DNA of 64,000 nucleotides from Caballeronia sordidicola (lineage in GTDB: Bacteria; Pseudomonadota; Gammaproteobacteria; Burkholderiales; Burkholderiaceae). Under the pieces are notes generated by a model. It made no database searches. It saw only the letters and a list, made by a program, of their open reading frames with translations, and was not told the DNA's origin. Positions 9,798 through 19,164 of the stretch are shown piece by piece. Numbering within the stretch: position 1 is the first letter of the stretch; each line of letters begins with the position of its first letter. The stretch is from positions 144,814-208,813 of the forward strand of contig NZ_JNFG01000001.1 of NCBI RefSeq assembly GCF_000729995.1, read 5' to 3'. The position numbers and the translations under genes were made by a program.

Positions 9798-10055
9798 TCA
9801 GCCTCCCGTGACTGGCGGGAAGAACGCGACTTCGCAGCCTTCCGTGATGCGTCGCGACGGATCCGTCATTTCGTGGTTGCAGGCCATGCGCAACGAGCGG
9901 CCCTCGGCGAGCGTTTCCGCCCATGCACCGCCGCGCGTGCGCAACCACGCCCGCACGTCGCCGACACTGGACACGCTGTCCGGCACATCCACGCTCTCGT
10001 TCGCCACGCCCAGCGCTTCGCGCACACCCGCAAAAAACCTTAATTCGACTTTCAT
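9798..10055 (-). CDS. moaD: Molybdopterin synthase sulphur carrier subunit MoaD
   Basis: 85 residues from MKVELRFFAGVREALG at 10055; the frame is open five codons upstream but this start fits the family. It has a beta-grasp ubiquitin-like fold and ends in the obligatory Gly-Gly (FFPPVTGG), which is adenylated by MoeB and then thiocarboxylated. It lies 50 bases after moeA and immediately before moaE, giving the operon moeA-moaD-moaE. Confidence 0.95.
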   Translation of the reverse strand: MKVELRFFAGVREALGVANESVDVPDSVSSVGDVRAWLRTRGGAWAETLAEGRSLRMACNHEMTDPSRRITEGCEVAFFPPVTGG

Positions 10056-10068
10056 GATTGCCGCCCAC

Positions 10069-10112
10069 ACAAATTCAACACAAATTCAACGCAACTCAAC
10101 GCAACTCAACGC
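10069..10112. repeat. Short tandem repeat between moeA and moaD
   Basis: Four near-copies of a 10-11 base unit lie just upstream of moaD: two of CAAATTCAACA type and two of GCAACTCAAC type. The repeat spans the intergenic gap and the moaD ribosome-binding region. It could be slippage-prone; no function is evident. Confidence 0.6.
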
Positions 10113-11383
10113 ATCAATTCTGAAAACGGGATAAACCGCACGCTCTCGCCGGCCTGGATAGCGTGATTCGGCGGGTTATCGATCAGACCGTCGCCCCAGA
10201 CTGTGGATGTCAACACAGCCGAGCTTTGATTCCCGAACACCTCCAGGCCACCGGCTTCGTTCACGCGGGCACGCAGGAATTCATTACGCCGGTCACCCTT
10301 CTTCTGCGTGAAATCGGCGCGCATGGAGTAGACGCGCGGCTCAACCGCTTCGGCGCCCGCCAGCCGCAGGATAAACGGCCGCACGAACAGCAGGAACGTG
10401 CAGAAACTGGAAACCGGGTTCCCGGGCAATCCGATGAAAAACGCCTCACCGCTGTTTTCCAAGGCCGATTGATCCACCGACTCGCGCCGCACCGCACCGA
10501 AAGCGAGCGGCTTGCCGGGTTTCATCGCGATCTGCCACATGGAAATGCGCCCTTCAGCCTCCACCGCCGGTTTCACATGATCCTCCTCGCCAACCGAGAC
10601 TCCACCGCACGCGAGGATCAGGTCATGATCGCGCGCGGCCTGCCGCAGGGTCTCGCGGGTTGCGTCCAGCCGGTCGGGCACGATACCGAGGTCGGTTACG
10701 TCGCAACCCAGCTTCGCGAGCAACGCACGCAGCGTGAAACGATTCGAGTTGTAGATCGCACCGGGGCGCAACGGCTCGCCGGGCATGGTGAGTTCGTCGC
10801 CGGTAAAAAACACCGCCACGCGTACTTTGCGCACCACGTCGAGGGCAGCGCTTCCCACCGATGCCGCGAGTCCCAGCGCCTGCGGCGTAAGCCGCGTGCC
10901 GGCAGGCAGAATCACGGAGTCGCGGCGGATATCAGCGCCTTGCTGGGTGATCCATTCACCCTCCGGCGGCACGTTCGAGAACGTCGCACCGGCAGTGTCG
11001 GCACGGACCATTTCCTGCATCACGATGGTGTCCGCACCCGGCGGCACCGTGGCCCCGGTAAAGATGCGCGCGACCGTGCCTGCAGCCAGCGGCTCGACCG
11101 TCTGGCCAGCCGGCACACGCTGGGACACGGGCAGCGTCACGGAGTTCGCATCAGACGCGCCGGCGAGATCCGCGGCCCGCACCGCGTAGCCATCCATGGA
11201 GCTGGTGCGCATGGGCGGGACGTCGAGCGGCGACACGACCGCTGTGGCCAGCACGCGCCCGAGCGCTTCGAAGGTATCGACCGTTTGCGCGCCGTCCACC
11301 CGGCGCGCGGCCGCCAGCAAGGTAGCGAGCGCGTCGGCGGTGGACAGCATGGGCGGGCGTGGAGCGGCGGGCGTGGTGGACAT
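10106..11383 (-). CDS. moeA: Molybdopterin molybdenumtransferase MoeA
   Basis: 425 residues. Motifs are seen in order: SPLDVPPMRTSSMDGYAV (substrate loop), TGATVPPGADT, TGDEL, GAIYNSNRF, CGGVSVGEEDHVK and GLPGNPVSSFCTF, then the C-terminal domain IV. It inserts molybdate into adenylated molybdopterin. It is first in the moeA-moaD-moaE operon. A tandem GAAATGGT repeat lies about 35 bases upstream of the start. Confidence 0.95.
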   Translation of the reverse strand: MSTTPAAPRPPMLSTADALATLLAAARRVDGAQTVDTFEALGRVLATAVVSPLDVPPMRTSSMDGYAVRAADLAGASDANSVTLPVSQRVPAGQTVEPLAAGTVARIFTGATVPPGADTIVMQEMVRADTAGATFSNVPPEGEWITQQGADIRRDSVILPAGTRLTPQALGLAASVGSAALDVVRKVRVAVFFTGDELTMPGEPLRPGAIYNSNRFTLRALLAKLGCDVTDLGIVPDRLDATRETLRQAARDHDLILACGGVSVGEEDHVKPAVEAEGRISMWQIAMKPGKPLAFGAVRRESVDQSALENSGEAFFIGLPGNPVSSFCTFLLFVRPFILRLAGAEAVEPRVYSMRADFTQKKGDRRNEFLRARVNEAGGLEVFGNQSSAVLTSTVWGDGLIDNPPNHAIQAGESVRFIPFSELMR

Positions 11384-11415
11384 CGTCGGGGGAGTTGTAT
11401 TAGCCGTGGGACGGC

Positions 11416-11466
11416 AAAATGGTGAAATGGTGAAATGGTGAAATGGTGGAATCGTGAAATGGTGAA
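11416..11466. repeat. GAAATGGT tandem repeat upstream of moeA
   Basis: The 8-base unit GAAATGGT occurs four times in perfect or near-perfect tandem, followed by a degenerate copy (GGAATCGT) and another perfect one. It sits 33 bases upstream of the moeA start, in its presumed promoter/leader. Copy-number change would move promoter elements, so this is a candidate contingency repeat. Confidence 0.8.
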
Positions 11467-11681
11467 AAGGGGCAGCGCAAAAAACCGTTGCACCCGAAGC
11501 ACTTATTGTAGCGAGAAGCCGGCCGCACGCGTCCGCCCGGTTGTGCCCAATCCGGGCTCATCGGCCATCCGGACAAGTGCTCGGCAATCGCCCACCCCGG
11601 CCCTTCTTCGATAGGCGCCCGCGCTGCCTCGCTGACCGGGCTCGGTGATACACTCGCACGACACTTTCAGACTTCTCCTCT

Positions 11682-12227
11682 ATGAAATTCTGTTCCGTCT
11701 GCGGCCACGAGGTCAGCCTGAGCATTCCGCCTGGCGACAACCGCCAGCGCTACGTCTGCGCTAATTGCGGTACGGTGCATTATCAGAATCCGCGCAATGT
11801 GGTCGGGACCGTGCCGGTCTGGGACGACAAGGTGCTGCTGTGCCGGCGCGCGATCGAACCGCGCTACGGCTATTGGACCCTGCCGGCGGGTTTCATGGAG
11901 ATGGACGAAACCACCAGCGAAGGCGCGTCGCGCGAAACGCTCGAGGAAGCTGGCGCACGCGTCGAAATCCAGAGTCTCTTCACGCTGCTGAACGTGCCTC
12001 ACGTGCATCAGGTGCACCTCTTCTACCTGGCACGGCTGCTGGATCTGGACATCGACGCCGGAGAGGAAAGTCTCGAAGTGAAGCTCTTCGACGAGAGCGA
12101 GATCCCCTGGGACGAAATCGCCTTCCCGACAGTCGGACAGACGCTGCGCTTCTTTTTCGCCGACCGCGCTGCCGGCAACTACGCGCTGCATACCGGCGAC
12201 ATCTTCCGCTCGCTGCGCGAAGGCTGA
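11682..12227 (+). CDS. NUDIX hydrolase with N-terminal zinc ribbon
   Basis: 181 residues. An N-terminal zinc ribbon (CSVCG at residues 4-8 and CANCG about 20 residues later) precedes a Nudix fold. The Nudix box is complete: GFMEMDE, seven residues, then RETLEEAGA. The arrangement resembles the NudC/YmfB-like zinc-ribbon Nudix group that acts on nucleoside diphosphate derivatives; the exact substrate cannot be read off. It is followed 15 bases later by aat on the same strand, suggesting an operon with aat. Confidence 0.88.
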   Translation: MKFCSVCGHEVSLSIPPGDNRQRYVCANCGTVHYQNPRNVVGTVPVWDDKVLLCRRAIEPRYGYWTLPAGFMEMDETTSEGASRETLEEAGARVEIQSLFTLLNVPHVHQVHLFYLARLLDLDIDAGEESLEVKLFDESEIPWDEIAFPTVGQTLRFFFADRAAGNYALHTGDIFRSLREG

Positions 12228-12242
12228 GCGCCCCCGAGAATC

Positions 12243-12992
12243 ATGGTTCCATGGCTCGCCTCCGACGATCCGTTCCCTCCCGTCGAGCGCGCGCTCGGCG
12301 AGGCAAGCGGCGCGCCCGGATTACTCGCGGCCAGCGCTGAATTGCAGAGCAGCCGTCTGGTGGACGCGTATCAGCGCGGCATTTTTCCGTGGTATTCCGA
12401 TGGCCAGCCGGTGCTCTGGTGGAGTCCCGATCCGCGCATGGTGCTGATTCCCGACGAATTCAAAGTCTCCGATTCGCTGCGGAAAACCTTGCGGCGCGTG
12501 CTGCGCGAGGCGTCGTGGGAAATTCGCGTGGACGATGATTTCGCCGGCGTGATGCGTGCGTGCGCCCAGACGCCGCGCGAAGGCCAGCGCGGCACGTGGA
12601 TCACGGCGGATATCGTGGAAGCGTATTCCTCGCTGCATCGCGAAGGACGGGCGCACAGCATTGAAACGTGGTTCGAGGGCAAGCGCGTGGGCGGTCTTTA
12701 TGGCGTGTCGTTCGGGCGCATGTTTTTCGGCGAATCAATGTTCGCGCATCGCACCGATGCCTCGAAAATCGCGCTCGCGGCGCTCATCGGACACTTGCGC
12801 CACCATAAAATAGAGATGATAGACTGCCAGCAGAACACGTCGCATCTGGCGTCCCTGGGCGGCCGGGAGATCTCCCGCAAGACATTTGTGAGACATCTGC
12901 GCGGGGCAGTCGGCGAACCGCCGGTCCCGTGGGGCTTCGACAAAACCGCGCTGCTCGAGACGCTTCGGCCACCTGTGTTGCCGCCTGAATGA
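12243..12992 (+). CDS. aat: Leucyl/phenylalanyl-tRNA--protein transferase
   Basis: 249 residues. Family motifs are present: [23 protein letters not shown] at about residues 42-64, [18 protein letters not shown], and [20 protein letters not shown] with the following SKIALAAL helix. Aat transfers Leu or Phe to N-terminal Lys or Arg of proteins, marking them for ClpAPS. The bpt gene, the second N-degron transferase, is the next gene on the same strand about 270 bases on. Confidence 0.95.
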   Translation: MVPWLASDDPFPPVERALGEASGAPGLLAASAELQSSRLVDAYQRGIFPWYSDGQPVLWWSPDPRMVLIPDEFKVSDSLRKTLRRVLREASWEIRVDDDFAGVMRACAQTPREGQRGTWITADIVEAYSSLHREGRAHSIETWFEGKRVGGLYGVSFGRMFFGESMFAHRTDASKIALAALIGHLRHHKIEMIDCQQNTSHLASLGGREISRKTFVRHLRGAVGEPPVPWGFDKTALLETLRPPVLPPE

Positions 12993-13261
12993 ACAAGTCG
13001 CCTATGAACGCGGCGGTTTTGAAAAGCGGCTGTTTTGAACGAGGTCCGGAACACCAGCCGATGCACCCTTTGGTATTCGCGAACGAATCCTGAGATATCG
13101 AACGTGATGGTTAGACGTGATGCAAAGCACGCAAGATAAAGATAGCGAAACAGATAGCGACACAACCGAGGTTTTCCGCCCTGCATCGAACCGCTGCGGC
13201 ACGGTTGGGGCGGTCAACGAGATAGACGCGAAGATAGACGCTTAGAACGAGAGCTGCCAAC

Positions 13262-14134
13262 GTGACTCACCCCAATGAGCTGCCGCTTTCTCCGCTTTCG
13301 GCGTTGCAATTCTATGCAACGGCGCCGTACCCCTGCAGCTATCTGGATGGACGCATTGCGCGCTCCCAGGTGGCAACGCCCAGCCATCTGATCAACTCTG
13401 ACGTCTATACCGAACTCGTCAAGGCGGGTTTCCGGCGCTCCGGTGTGTTTACCTATCGGCCGTATTGCGACGGCTGCCGCGCCTGCGTGCCGGTGCGCGT
13501 GGCCATCGACCACTTCAAGCCGAACCGCACCCAGCGGCGTATCTGGAAGCAGCATGGCGGGCTGGTGGCGAGCGTCGCACCGCTTCACTACGACGAAGAG
13601 CATTACGCGCTCTATATGCGCTATCAGTCGGCGCGGCACGCGGGCGGCGGCATGGATCGCGACAGCCGCGACCAGTACGAGCAATTTTTGCTGCAGAGCC
13701 GGATCAACTCGCGCCTGGTGGAATTCCGCGAACCGGTGCGCACCGGCAATCTCGACGACTCCGATACCAGCCTGTCCGGCAGCCTCGTCGACGATCCGCC
13801 GGAACGCGGCACGCTGCGCATGATCAGCATGATCGACATTCTCGGCGACGGACTTTCGTCGGTTTACACATTCTTCGAGCCCGGCCTGCCGCACACCAGC
13901 TTCGGCACCTACAACATCCTGTGGCAGATCGAGCAGGCGCGCAGCCTGGATCTGCCCCACGTCTATCTCGGATACTGGATCCGTGAGAGCGACAAAATGG
14001 CGTACAAGGCCAATTTCCGGCCGCTGGAGGGCTTGATCGACGGCCACTGGGATCTTCTCGATCCCACTACCATGCACTCCGCCGGAACGCCGCCCATGCC
14101 CGGCAAAATGCCTTTGGACAGACCGCGGCGCTAA
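13262..14134 (+). CDS. bpt: Aspartate/glutamate leucyltransferase (Bpt; arginyltransferase-like)
   Basis: 290 residues from a GTG start at 13262 ([20 protein letters not shown]). Bpt marks include the conserved CSYL segment near the N-terminus, [20 protein letters not shown], the cysteine cluster [13 protein letters not shown], and the GNAT-like C-terminal region SSVYTFFEP...[10 protein letters not shown] with YLGYWI. Bpt adds Leu to N-terminal Asp or Glu, completing a bacterial N-degron pathway together with Aat. The 268 bases before it contain no convincing gene. Confidence 0.93.
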   Translation: MTHPNELPLSPLSALQFYATAPYPCSYLDGRIARSQVATPSHLINSDVYTELVKAGFRRSGVFTYRPYCDGCRACVPVRVAIDHFKPNRTQRRIWKQHGGLVASVAPLHYDEEHYALYMRYQSARHAGGGMDRDSRDQYEQFLLQSRINSRLVEFREPVRTGNLDDSDTSLSGSLVDDPPERGTLRMISMIDILGDGLSSVYTFFEPGLPHTSFGTYNILWQIEQARSLDLPHVYLGYWIRESDKMAYKANFRPLEGLIDGHWDLLDPTTMHSAGTPPMPGKMPLDRPRR

Positions 14135-14253
14135 AGGCTAAAGCCGGCGCCAGCGAGGCCCTTTTCATCCACTTGTCATCGCTTTTCGGCGCGCCTCCTC
14201 AAAGCCGTTAAAATGGCGCGTCTCAATTTACGCCGCTCCGGCCTTTCCTCCTC

Positions 14254-15294
14254 GTGTTCAGCTCCCTCTACCCGCTCGCCCGCGCGCAACTTTTTCGCAT
14301 GGATGCGGAAGACGCCCATCACCTGACGCTGCGTATGCTTGGCGCCGCCGGCCGCACCGGCCTGGCCGGCATGCTCGCCGAGCGCGCCGCCGATTCGCCG
14401 CGTACCGTCATGGGCCTGAACTTTCGCAACCCGGTCGGGCTGGCCGCTGGGCTGGACAAGGACGGTGCCTGTATCGACGGGCTGGCGTCGCTCGGGTTTG
14501 GATTCATCGAAGTGGGAACGGTCACGCCGCGCGCGCAGCCCGGTAACCCACGCCCGCGCATGTTTCGCCTGCCTGACGCACAGGCGCTGATCAACCGGCT
14601 CGGGTTCAACAACCGCGGTGTCGATCAGTTCGTCGAGAACGTCAAGGCTGCGCGATATCGCGGCGTGCTGGGGCTGAATATCGGCAAGAACGCCGATACC
14701 CCCATAGAACGCGCCGCCGAAGATTATTTGTATTGCCTCGAGCGTGTCTACCCGTTCGCGAGCTACGTAACGATCAACATCTCGTCGCCGAATACGAAAA
14801 ACCTGCGCCAGTTGCAAGGCGCCGGCGAACTCGACGCGCTGCTCGGCGCGCTGAAGGACAAACAGCAACGGCTCTCCGACATGCACGGCAAGCTCGTACC
14901 CCTCGCGCTGAAGATCGCCCCCGATCTCGACGATGAGCAGGTCAAGGAGATTGCCGCCACCCTGCTACGCCACAAGATTGATGGCGTGATCGCGACCAAC
15001 ACCACGCTGTCGCGCACCGCGGTGACGAACATGAAACACGGCGATGAAGCCGGCGGTTTGTCGGGCAAGCCGGTATTCGAAGCATCGAATGCCGTGATCC
15101 GCAAATTGCGCGCGGAGCTGGGCAGCGAGGTGCCGATCATTGGCGTGGGCGGCATCATGTCGGGCGACGACGCGCGCGAGAAACTCGCAGCGGGTGCGTC
15201 GCTCGTGCAGATCTACACCGGCCTGATTTATCGCGGCCCGGCGCTCGTGACGGAATGCGTCGAAGCGCTGGCCCGCACGAGCGCAGCTGCGTGA
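14254..15294 (+). CDS. pyrD: Dihydroorotate dehydrogenase (quinone), class 2
   Basis: 346 residues from a GTG start; [23 protein letters not shown] is the membrane-associated N-terminal helix pair specific to class 2 enzymes. FMN and substrate motifs follow: [45 protein letters not shown] (catalytic Ser region), ATNTTLSR and [11 protein letters not shown]. It oxidises dihydroorotate to orotate in pyrimidine synthesis, passing electrons to quinone. Confidence 0.97.
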   Translation: MFSSLYPLARAQLFRMDAEDAHHLTLRMLGAAGRTGLAGMLAERAADSPRTVMGLNFRNPVGLAAGLDKDGACIDGLASLGFGFIEVGTVTPRAQPGNPRPRMFRLPDAQALINRLGFNNRGVDQFVENVKAARYRGVLGLNIGKNADTPIERAAEDYLYCLERVYPFASYVTINISSPNTKNLRQLQGAGELDALLGALKDKQQRLSDMHGKLVPLALKIAPDLDDEQVKEIAATLLRHKIDGVIATNTTLSRTAVTNMKHGDEAGGLSGKPVFEASNAVIRKLRAELGSEVPIIGVGGIMSGDDAREKLAAGASLVQIYTGLIYRGPALVTECVEALARTSAAA

Positions 15295-15425
15295 TGCGTC
15301 TTTCTTATTCACCACGCTTGGGCTCATATCCACATGAGCAAACGATCTGAAAAAGGGCATTGCGTTTTAGCACTCATCGCCGCACTTCAGATCACTGACA
15401 AAAACCAGTACAAAGGCAAACATTC

Positions 15426-16217
15426 ATGAAACTCTCCCTCCTCAAGAAAGTGCTCGTGGCAGGCTTGATCGGCGCATCGCTCTCGGCCGTCGCCCACGCG
15501 GAAGACCTGCTGGATTCGGTCAAGCAACGCGGTACGTTGCGCATCGGCCTGGAAGGTACGTTCCCCCCGTTCAACTCGAAGACCCCGCAAGGTGAACTGG
15601 TCGGATTCGACGTGGATATCGCGAAGGCGGTTGCAGCGAAGCTCGGCGTGAAGCCTGAGTTCGTGACGACCGAATGGAGCGGCATCATTGCGGGCTTGCA
15701 GGCTGACAAGTTCGATGTGATCGTGAACCAGGTCGGCATTACCGATGCCCGCAAACAGACGCTCGATTTCTCGCCGGCCTACACGTATTCGAATGCGCAA
15801 CTGATTCAGCGCAAGGACGATACCCGGGACTTCAAGACGCTTGAAGACCTGAAGGGCAAGAAGCTCGGCGTGGGTCTGGGCACGAACTACATGGACATGG
15901 CGAAGGCTGTGCCGGGTATCGATGTGAAAACGTATCCGGGCGCACCCGAGTACTTGCGCGATCTCGCTTCGAACCGTCTGGACGCTGCGTTGAACGACCG
16001 CCTGATGCTTGCGTACCTGATGAAGAATTCGCAGTTGCCGCTGCGTACGGGCGCGAATGTGGGCCCGGGCAATCCGTCGGGCATTCCGTTCAAGAAGGGC
16101 AATCCGAAGTTCGAGAAAGCCATTGATGACGCGATGACCCAGCTTGAAGCCGATGGAACGTTCACAAAGATCTCGGACAAATGGTTCGGTATCGACGTGA
16201 CGAAGCCGGCGAAATAA
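15426..16217 (+). CDS. Amino-acid (cystine-type) ABC transporter, periplasmic binding protein
   Basis: 263 residues with a clear signal peptide (cleavage after SLSAVAHA). The family 3 solute-binding fold is shown by GTLRIGLEGTFPPFN, GFDVDIAKAVAAKLG, FDVIVNQVGITDAR and the ligand-loop region LGTNYMDMAK. The sequence resembles FliY/TcyJ cystine-binding proteins, but the ligand is not certain. A permease gene follows; between them lies a hairpin, commonly seen where binding protein is made in excess of the membrane part. Confidence 0.88.
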   Translation: MKLSLLKKVLVAGLIGASLSAVAHAEDLLDSVKQRGTLRIGLEGTFPPFNSKTPQGELVGFDVDIAKAVAAKLGVKPEFVTTEWSGIIAGLQADKFDVIVNQVGITDARKQTLDFSPAYTYSNAQLIQRKDDTRDFKTLEDLKGKKLGVGLGTNYMDMAKAVPGIDVKTYPGAPEYLRDLASNRLDAALNDRLMLAYLMKNSQLPLRTGANVGPGNPSGIPFKKGNPKFEKAIDDAMTQLEADGTFTKISDKWFGIDVTKPAK

Positions 16218-16245
16218 ACCCCGGACCCTCAAGCGTTCGGCATCG

Positions 16246-16274
16246 GGGCGGCTTCTTGAGAGATGCCGCCCTTT
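16246..16274 (+). terminator. Hairpin between binding-protein and permease genes (attenuating terminator)
   Basis: GGGCGGC at 16246-16252 pairs with GCCGCCC at 16265-16271, followed by TTT. The T tract is short, so partial termination or 3'-end stabilisation of the upstream message is more likely than full termination. Confidence 0.55.
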
Positions 16275-16318
16275 GCATTTGATGCCCGCCTCCGACGTTA
16301 CGCCTACTCAATTCCTCC

Positions 16319-16978
16319 ATGTCCACGACCTCCCTGCTCGTTCAATCCATACCGGCCCTCGCACAAGGCGCCGTCCTGACGATCAAGTTCGCGGTCTATT
16401 CGATGTTCTTCGGCCTGATCGCCGGCACGATACTCGCGACGATGGGCATCAGCCGAAACCGCACGCTGGTCGGCATAGCGCGCGTTTATGTGAGTGTGAT
16501 GCGCGGGACGCCGCTGTTGGTGCAGATCTTCGTGATCTATTACGGACTGCCGAGCCTGGGTATTTCGCTCGATCCTACGCCGGCGGGGGTCATCGCGTTG
16601 TCGGCGAATGCGGCGGCTTATCTTTCCGAAAGCATGCGCGGCGCCATCCTCGGGATTCAGAGCGGACAGTGGCTCGCGGCTTATAGTCTGGGCTTGTCGA
16701 GGATGCAGACGCTGCGCTATGTGATTGGTCCGCAGGCACTGCGGATTGCCGTGCCCAGTCTTTCCAATAGCCTGATCAGCTTGATCAAGGATACGTCGCT
16801 GGTTTCCGTGATTACGGTGACCGAATTGCTACGTAGCGCGCAGGAAGTGATTGCCGCGACGTATCAGCCATTGCCGTTGTATCTTGCTGCCGCCGTGGTG
16901 TATTGGGTGCTGTGCAGCGTGCTGGAAGTGGTGCAGCGGGTGTTTGAACGGAGATTGGCGTTGCCGGGGAGGCATTGA
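16319..16978 (+). CDS. Amino-acid ABC transporter permease (His/Glu/Gln/Arg type)
   Basis: 219 residues with about five hydrophobic segments. The polar amino-acid permease signature is intact: RVYVSVMRGTPLLVQIFVIYYGLP near residues 60-83, the EAA loop with G at AAYLSESMRGAILGIQSGQWLAAYSLG, and IKDTSLVSVITV. It pairs with the preceding binding protein. No ATPase gene follows; the next gene is on the opposite strand. The importer must use an ATPase encoded elsewhere, or share one. Confidence 0.88.
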   Translation: MSTTSLLVQSIPALAQGAVLTIKFAVYSMFFGLIAGTILATMGISRNRTLVGIARVYVSVMRGTPLLVQIFVIYYGLPSLGISLDPTPAGVIALSANAAAYLSESMRGAILGIQSGQWLAAYSLGLSRMQTLRYVIGPQALRIAVPSLSNSLISLIKDTSLVSVITVTELLRSAQEVIAATYQPLPLYLAAAVVYWVLCSVLEVVQRVFERRLALPGRH

Positions 16979-17017
16979 GAAGGGGGCGTTCACGCTCAGC
17001 GTTCCGGCGCCGCTCCC

Positions 17018-17719
17018 TCAGGACCTGTCGACCGGTGCGACCGCCCCATCGAGCTTCGCCCCGAACCTGTCCATTCGCGGCATATGATGCCGATCCGGGT
17101 CCAGGGAATATGCAACCCGACGGGCCCTTCCCATCAATTCATTGCGGGGGAAAAATCCAAAATACCGTGAATCCGCGCTGTCGTCGCGGTTATCCCCTAG
17201 CATCAGATACTCGCCCTTAGGCACCGTCACGGGCCCAAACGAACGCCGCGGACTCGGCGCCAGCACCGACAACCTCACCACATGCGTAACATGCCCGAGC
17301 TTCTCGTCGAGATACTCGCCGGGCGAGGACGCATCGCCCTCCACTCCCGTGATATCGACCGGCTGATAACCCGCCCGCTTGCCATCGATATAGAGCACGT
17401 TGTCGCGCATGGCAACCACATCGCCAGGCACCCCGATCAGCCGCTTGACGATCAATTCATGTGCCGCCGATGAATCCACCGTCACAATGTCCCCACGCTG
17501 CGGATCATGCAGATGCGCAATCGCAATGTGCGTGAACGGAATACGCAGGTCGTACGCCATCTTGTCAACGACGATCCGGTCGCCCTCGCGAATGGTCGGC
17601 AGCATGGAACCGCTCGGCACCACATTCCAGTCGGCGATGGCGCTGCGAAACAGCGCCATCAGCACGAGGAAAGCAATCAGGTTCCGATATTCGCGCCAGA
17701 GTCGGGGTAACAGTCGCAT
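17018..17719 (-). CDS. lepB: Signal peptidase I
   Basis: 233 residues from the ATG at 17719 (MRLLPRLWREYRN); the frame is open upstream but that leader is not family-like. One N-terminal membrane segment (LIAFLVLMALF) precedes box B with the nucleophile Ser38 (PSGSMLPTI), box D with the general base Lys92 (VKRLIGVPGD), and box E LGDNRDDSADSRYFG. It cleaves signal peptides at the periplasmic face. It is a second-type LepB: not beside lepA or rnc here, so probably an extra copy. Confidence 0.9.
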   Translation of the reverse strand: MRLLPRLWREYRNLIAFLVLMALFRSAIADWNVVPSGSMLPTIREGDRIVVDKMAYDLRIPFTHIAIAHLHDPQRGDIVTVDSSAAHELIVKRLIGVPGDVVAMRDNVLYIDGKRAGYQPVDITGVEGDASSPGEYLDEKLGHVTHVVRLSVLAPSPRRSFGPVTVPKGEYLMLGDNRDDSADSRYFGFFPRNELMGRARRVAYSLDPDRHHMPRMDRFGAKLDGAVAPVDRS

Positions 17720-17807
17720 GGTGGAGAATGCCGGCGGTTGAGGACGACGCAGCTTAACGTTCAAACCTGAAACGACGCTTAAATCAAGTCGACCGATCAG
17801 CCCGCGC

Positions 17808-18788
17808 TCATTCAGTTTCGAAAGGAAACCGCACGCCAAGGTCGCGGCGAGCGGCATCGGTGATGGATATCATCTGCATGGATATGGCATGGCGCATGAT
17901 CGGGCTCTCTGTCGCGCCATCGCGCAGCAGCTCGCAAAAATGCGCGGTCTCGTAGTTCAAGCCTCCTCCCTCGAACGGTGCATCCAACTCAACGGTGCGG
18001 CCATCCACATAACGGATCGTCGCGCGCGCCGGGTTCCACCAGTTCTCGTGGATGGTCACCGTACCGCCGGTCGCAGCCAGCAACGCATCGCCTTTGCCTT
18101 GCAGATCCAGCCCGCAGAACAACTGCGCAACGCCGCGTTCATGCCGCACATTCAAGCTCGCGAAAGTGTCCACGCCGGTCTGCCCGACCCGCCCAAAAGT
18201 CTGCACCTCGAGCGGTTCACCCAGCCAGTCCACCGCGAGAAACGCTTCGTAAATACCAATATCGAGCAACGCGCCGCCACCCATTTCCATCGAGTACGAG
18301 GGGTGCGAAAGCGGCACGTTCGCGATCGAACAACCGGCCCGAACCAGCCCGATTTCACCGACAGGGTCGGTCGCAAGATGGTCGCGCAACTGCCTGTAGA
18401 GCGGATAGAACGGCGGTTTCATCGCTTCCATGAACAGCAGCTTCGATGACCGCGCCACGTCGATCATCTCCTGCAACGCCCGCGCGTTGACCGCCGCCGG
18501 TTTCTCGCAAAGCACGGCACGTCCTGCCTGGAAAGCACGCAGCGCGTACTGGGGATGGCTGTCCTGCATCGTCGCAATGTATAACGCGTCGATGTTGTCG
18601 AGCAGCGCATCGAAGCTCTCATACGCGTTGGTATGAAACTGCGCGGCAAACGCAGTTGCCGTCTCGGGCCGCCGCGACCAGACGCCCCCAAGTGTTGTTC
18701 CCGGCACAAAGGCCAGCCCCTCGGCGAACCTGCGCGCAATATGTCCCGCGCCAACGATGCCCCAACGGATCGTGCTCTGTGCGTTCAT
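17808..18788 (-). CDS. Gfo/Idh/MocA family oxidoreductase
   Basis: 326 residues from the ATG at 18788, which has GGGAGCGGGACAG directly before it. A Rossmann fold begins at residue 8 (WGIVGAGHIARRFAEGL), and the EKP motif (CEKPAAVNARAL) lies near residue 95. The C-terminal alpha/beta domain includes GGALLDIGIY. These enzymes oxidise or reduce sugars, inositols or dihydrodiols with NAD(P). The substrate cannot be decided; the adjacent FadR-type regulator suggests a sugar or sugar acid. Confidence 0.9.
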   Translation of the reverse strand: MNAQSTIRWGIVGAGHIARRFAEGLAFVPGTTLGGVWSRRPETATAFAAQFHTNAYESFDALLDNIDALYIATMQDSHPQYALRAFQAGRAVLCEKPAAVNARALQEMIDVARSSKLLFMEAMKPPFYPLYRQLRDHLATDPVGEIGLVRAGCSIANVPLSHPSYSMEMGGGALLDIGIYEAFLAVDWLGEPLEVQTFGRVGQTGVDTFASLNVRHERGVAQLFCGLDLQGKGDALLAATGGTVTIHENWWNPARATIRYVDGRTVELDAPFEGGGLNYETAHFCELLRDGATESPIMRHAISMQMISITDAARRDLGVRFPFETE

Positions 18789-19164
18789 CTGTCCCGCTCC
18801 CTGCGTGCGTGGTGAATAGTCGGCCAAAGCCGGCGATGCGCACATTGTCCCATTGTCCGCCTCGCAAGTGCTCTGGTTGAAACCTCGATGAGGCCGGCAT
18901 GAGGTCGGCAGAACGCATCGCGTTCCGGTCACAAAGAAAGCTCAAGGGAATACACCGGGAGAGTGTTGTTCGACGAACAGGCCATCAGGCGCCGATGTCA
19001 GGCAGGTAGATTGAGTGAAACGTTTGCGTATTTAAAAAACCCGAAAAGGGCGCTGCGCGCCCGGCCACGATGAACGTGACCAGAAACTTCGGGCCAGCTT
19101 CGTCACGCCGGAACCATCCCGGACGCGAAGCTTCAGGCGCGTGTCAGGCGCCGGCCGATTCGGA
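18789..19164. other. Intergenic, 376 bases, with a short imperfect direct repeat
   Basis: No gene seen. At its right edge and into the end of the next gene, GGCCGATTCGGAT followed by an ACCGGCCGGTGG-like block occurs twice (about 19151-19177 and 19188-19213), separated by about 10 bases. Confidence 0.45.

Noticed and set aside
10163..11425. Open frame of 420 codons on the plus strand
   Set aside because: Antisense to moeA, no motifs.
11416..11466. CRISPR-like array
   Set aside because: The unit is 8 bases with no spacers; it is a simple tandem repeat.
13002..13217. Small minus-strand frame between aat and bpt
   Set aside because: Low-complexity Ser/Leu sequence, no ribosome site, no family resemblance.
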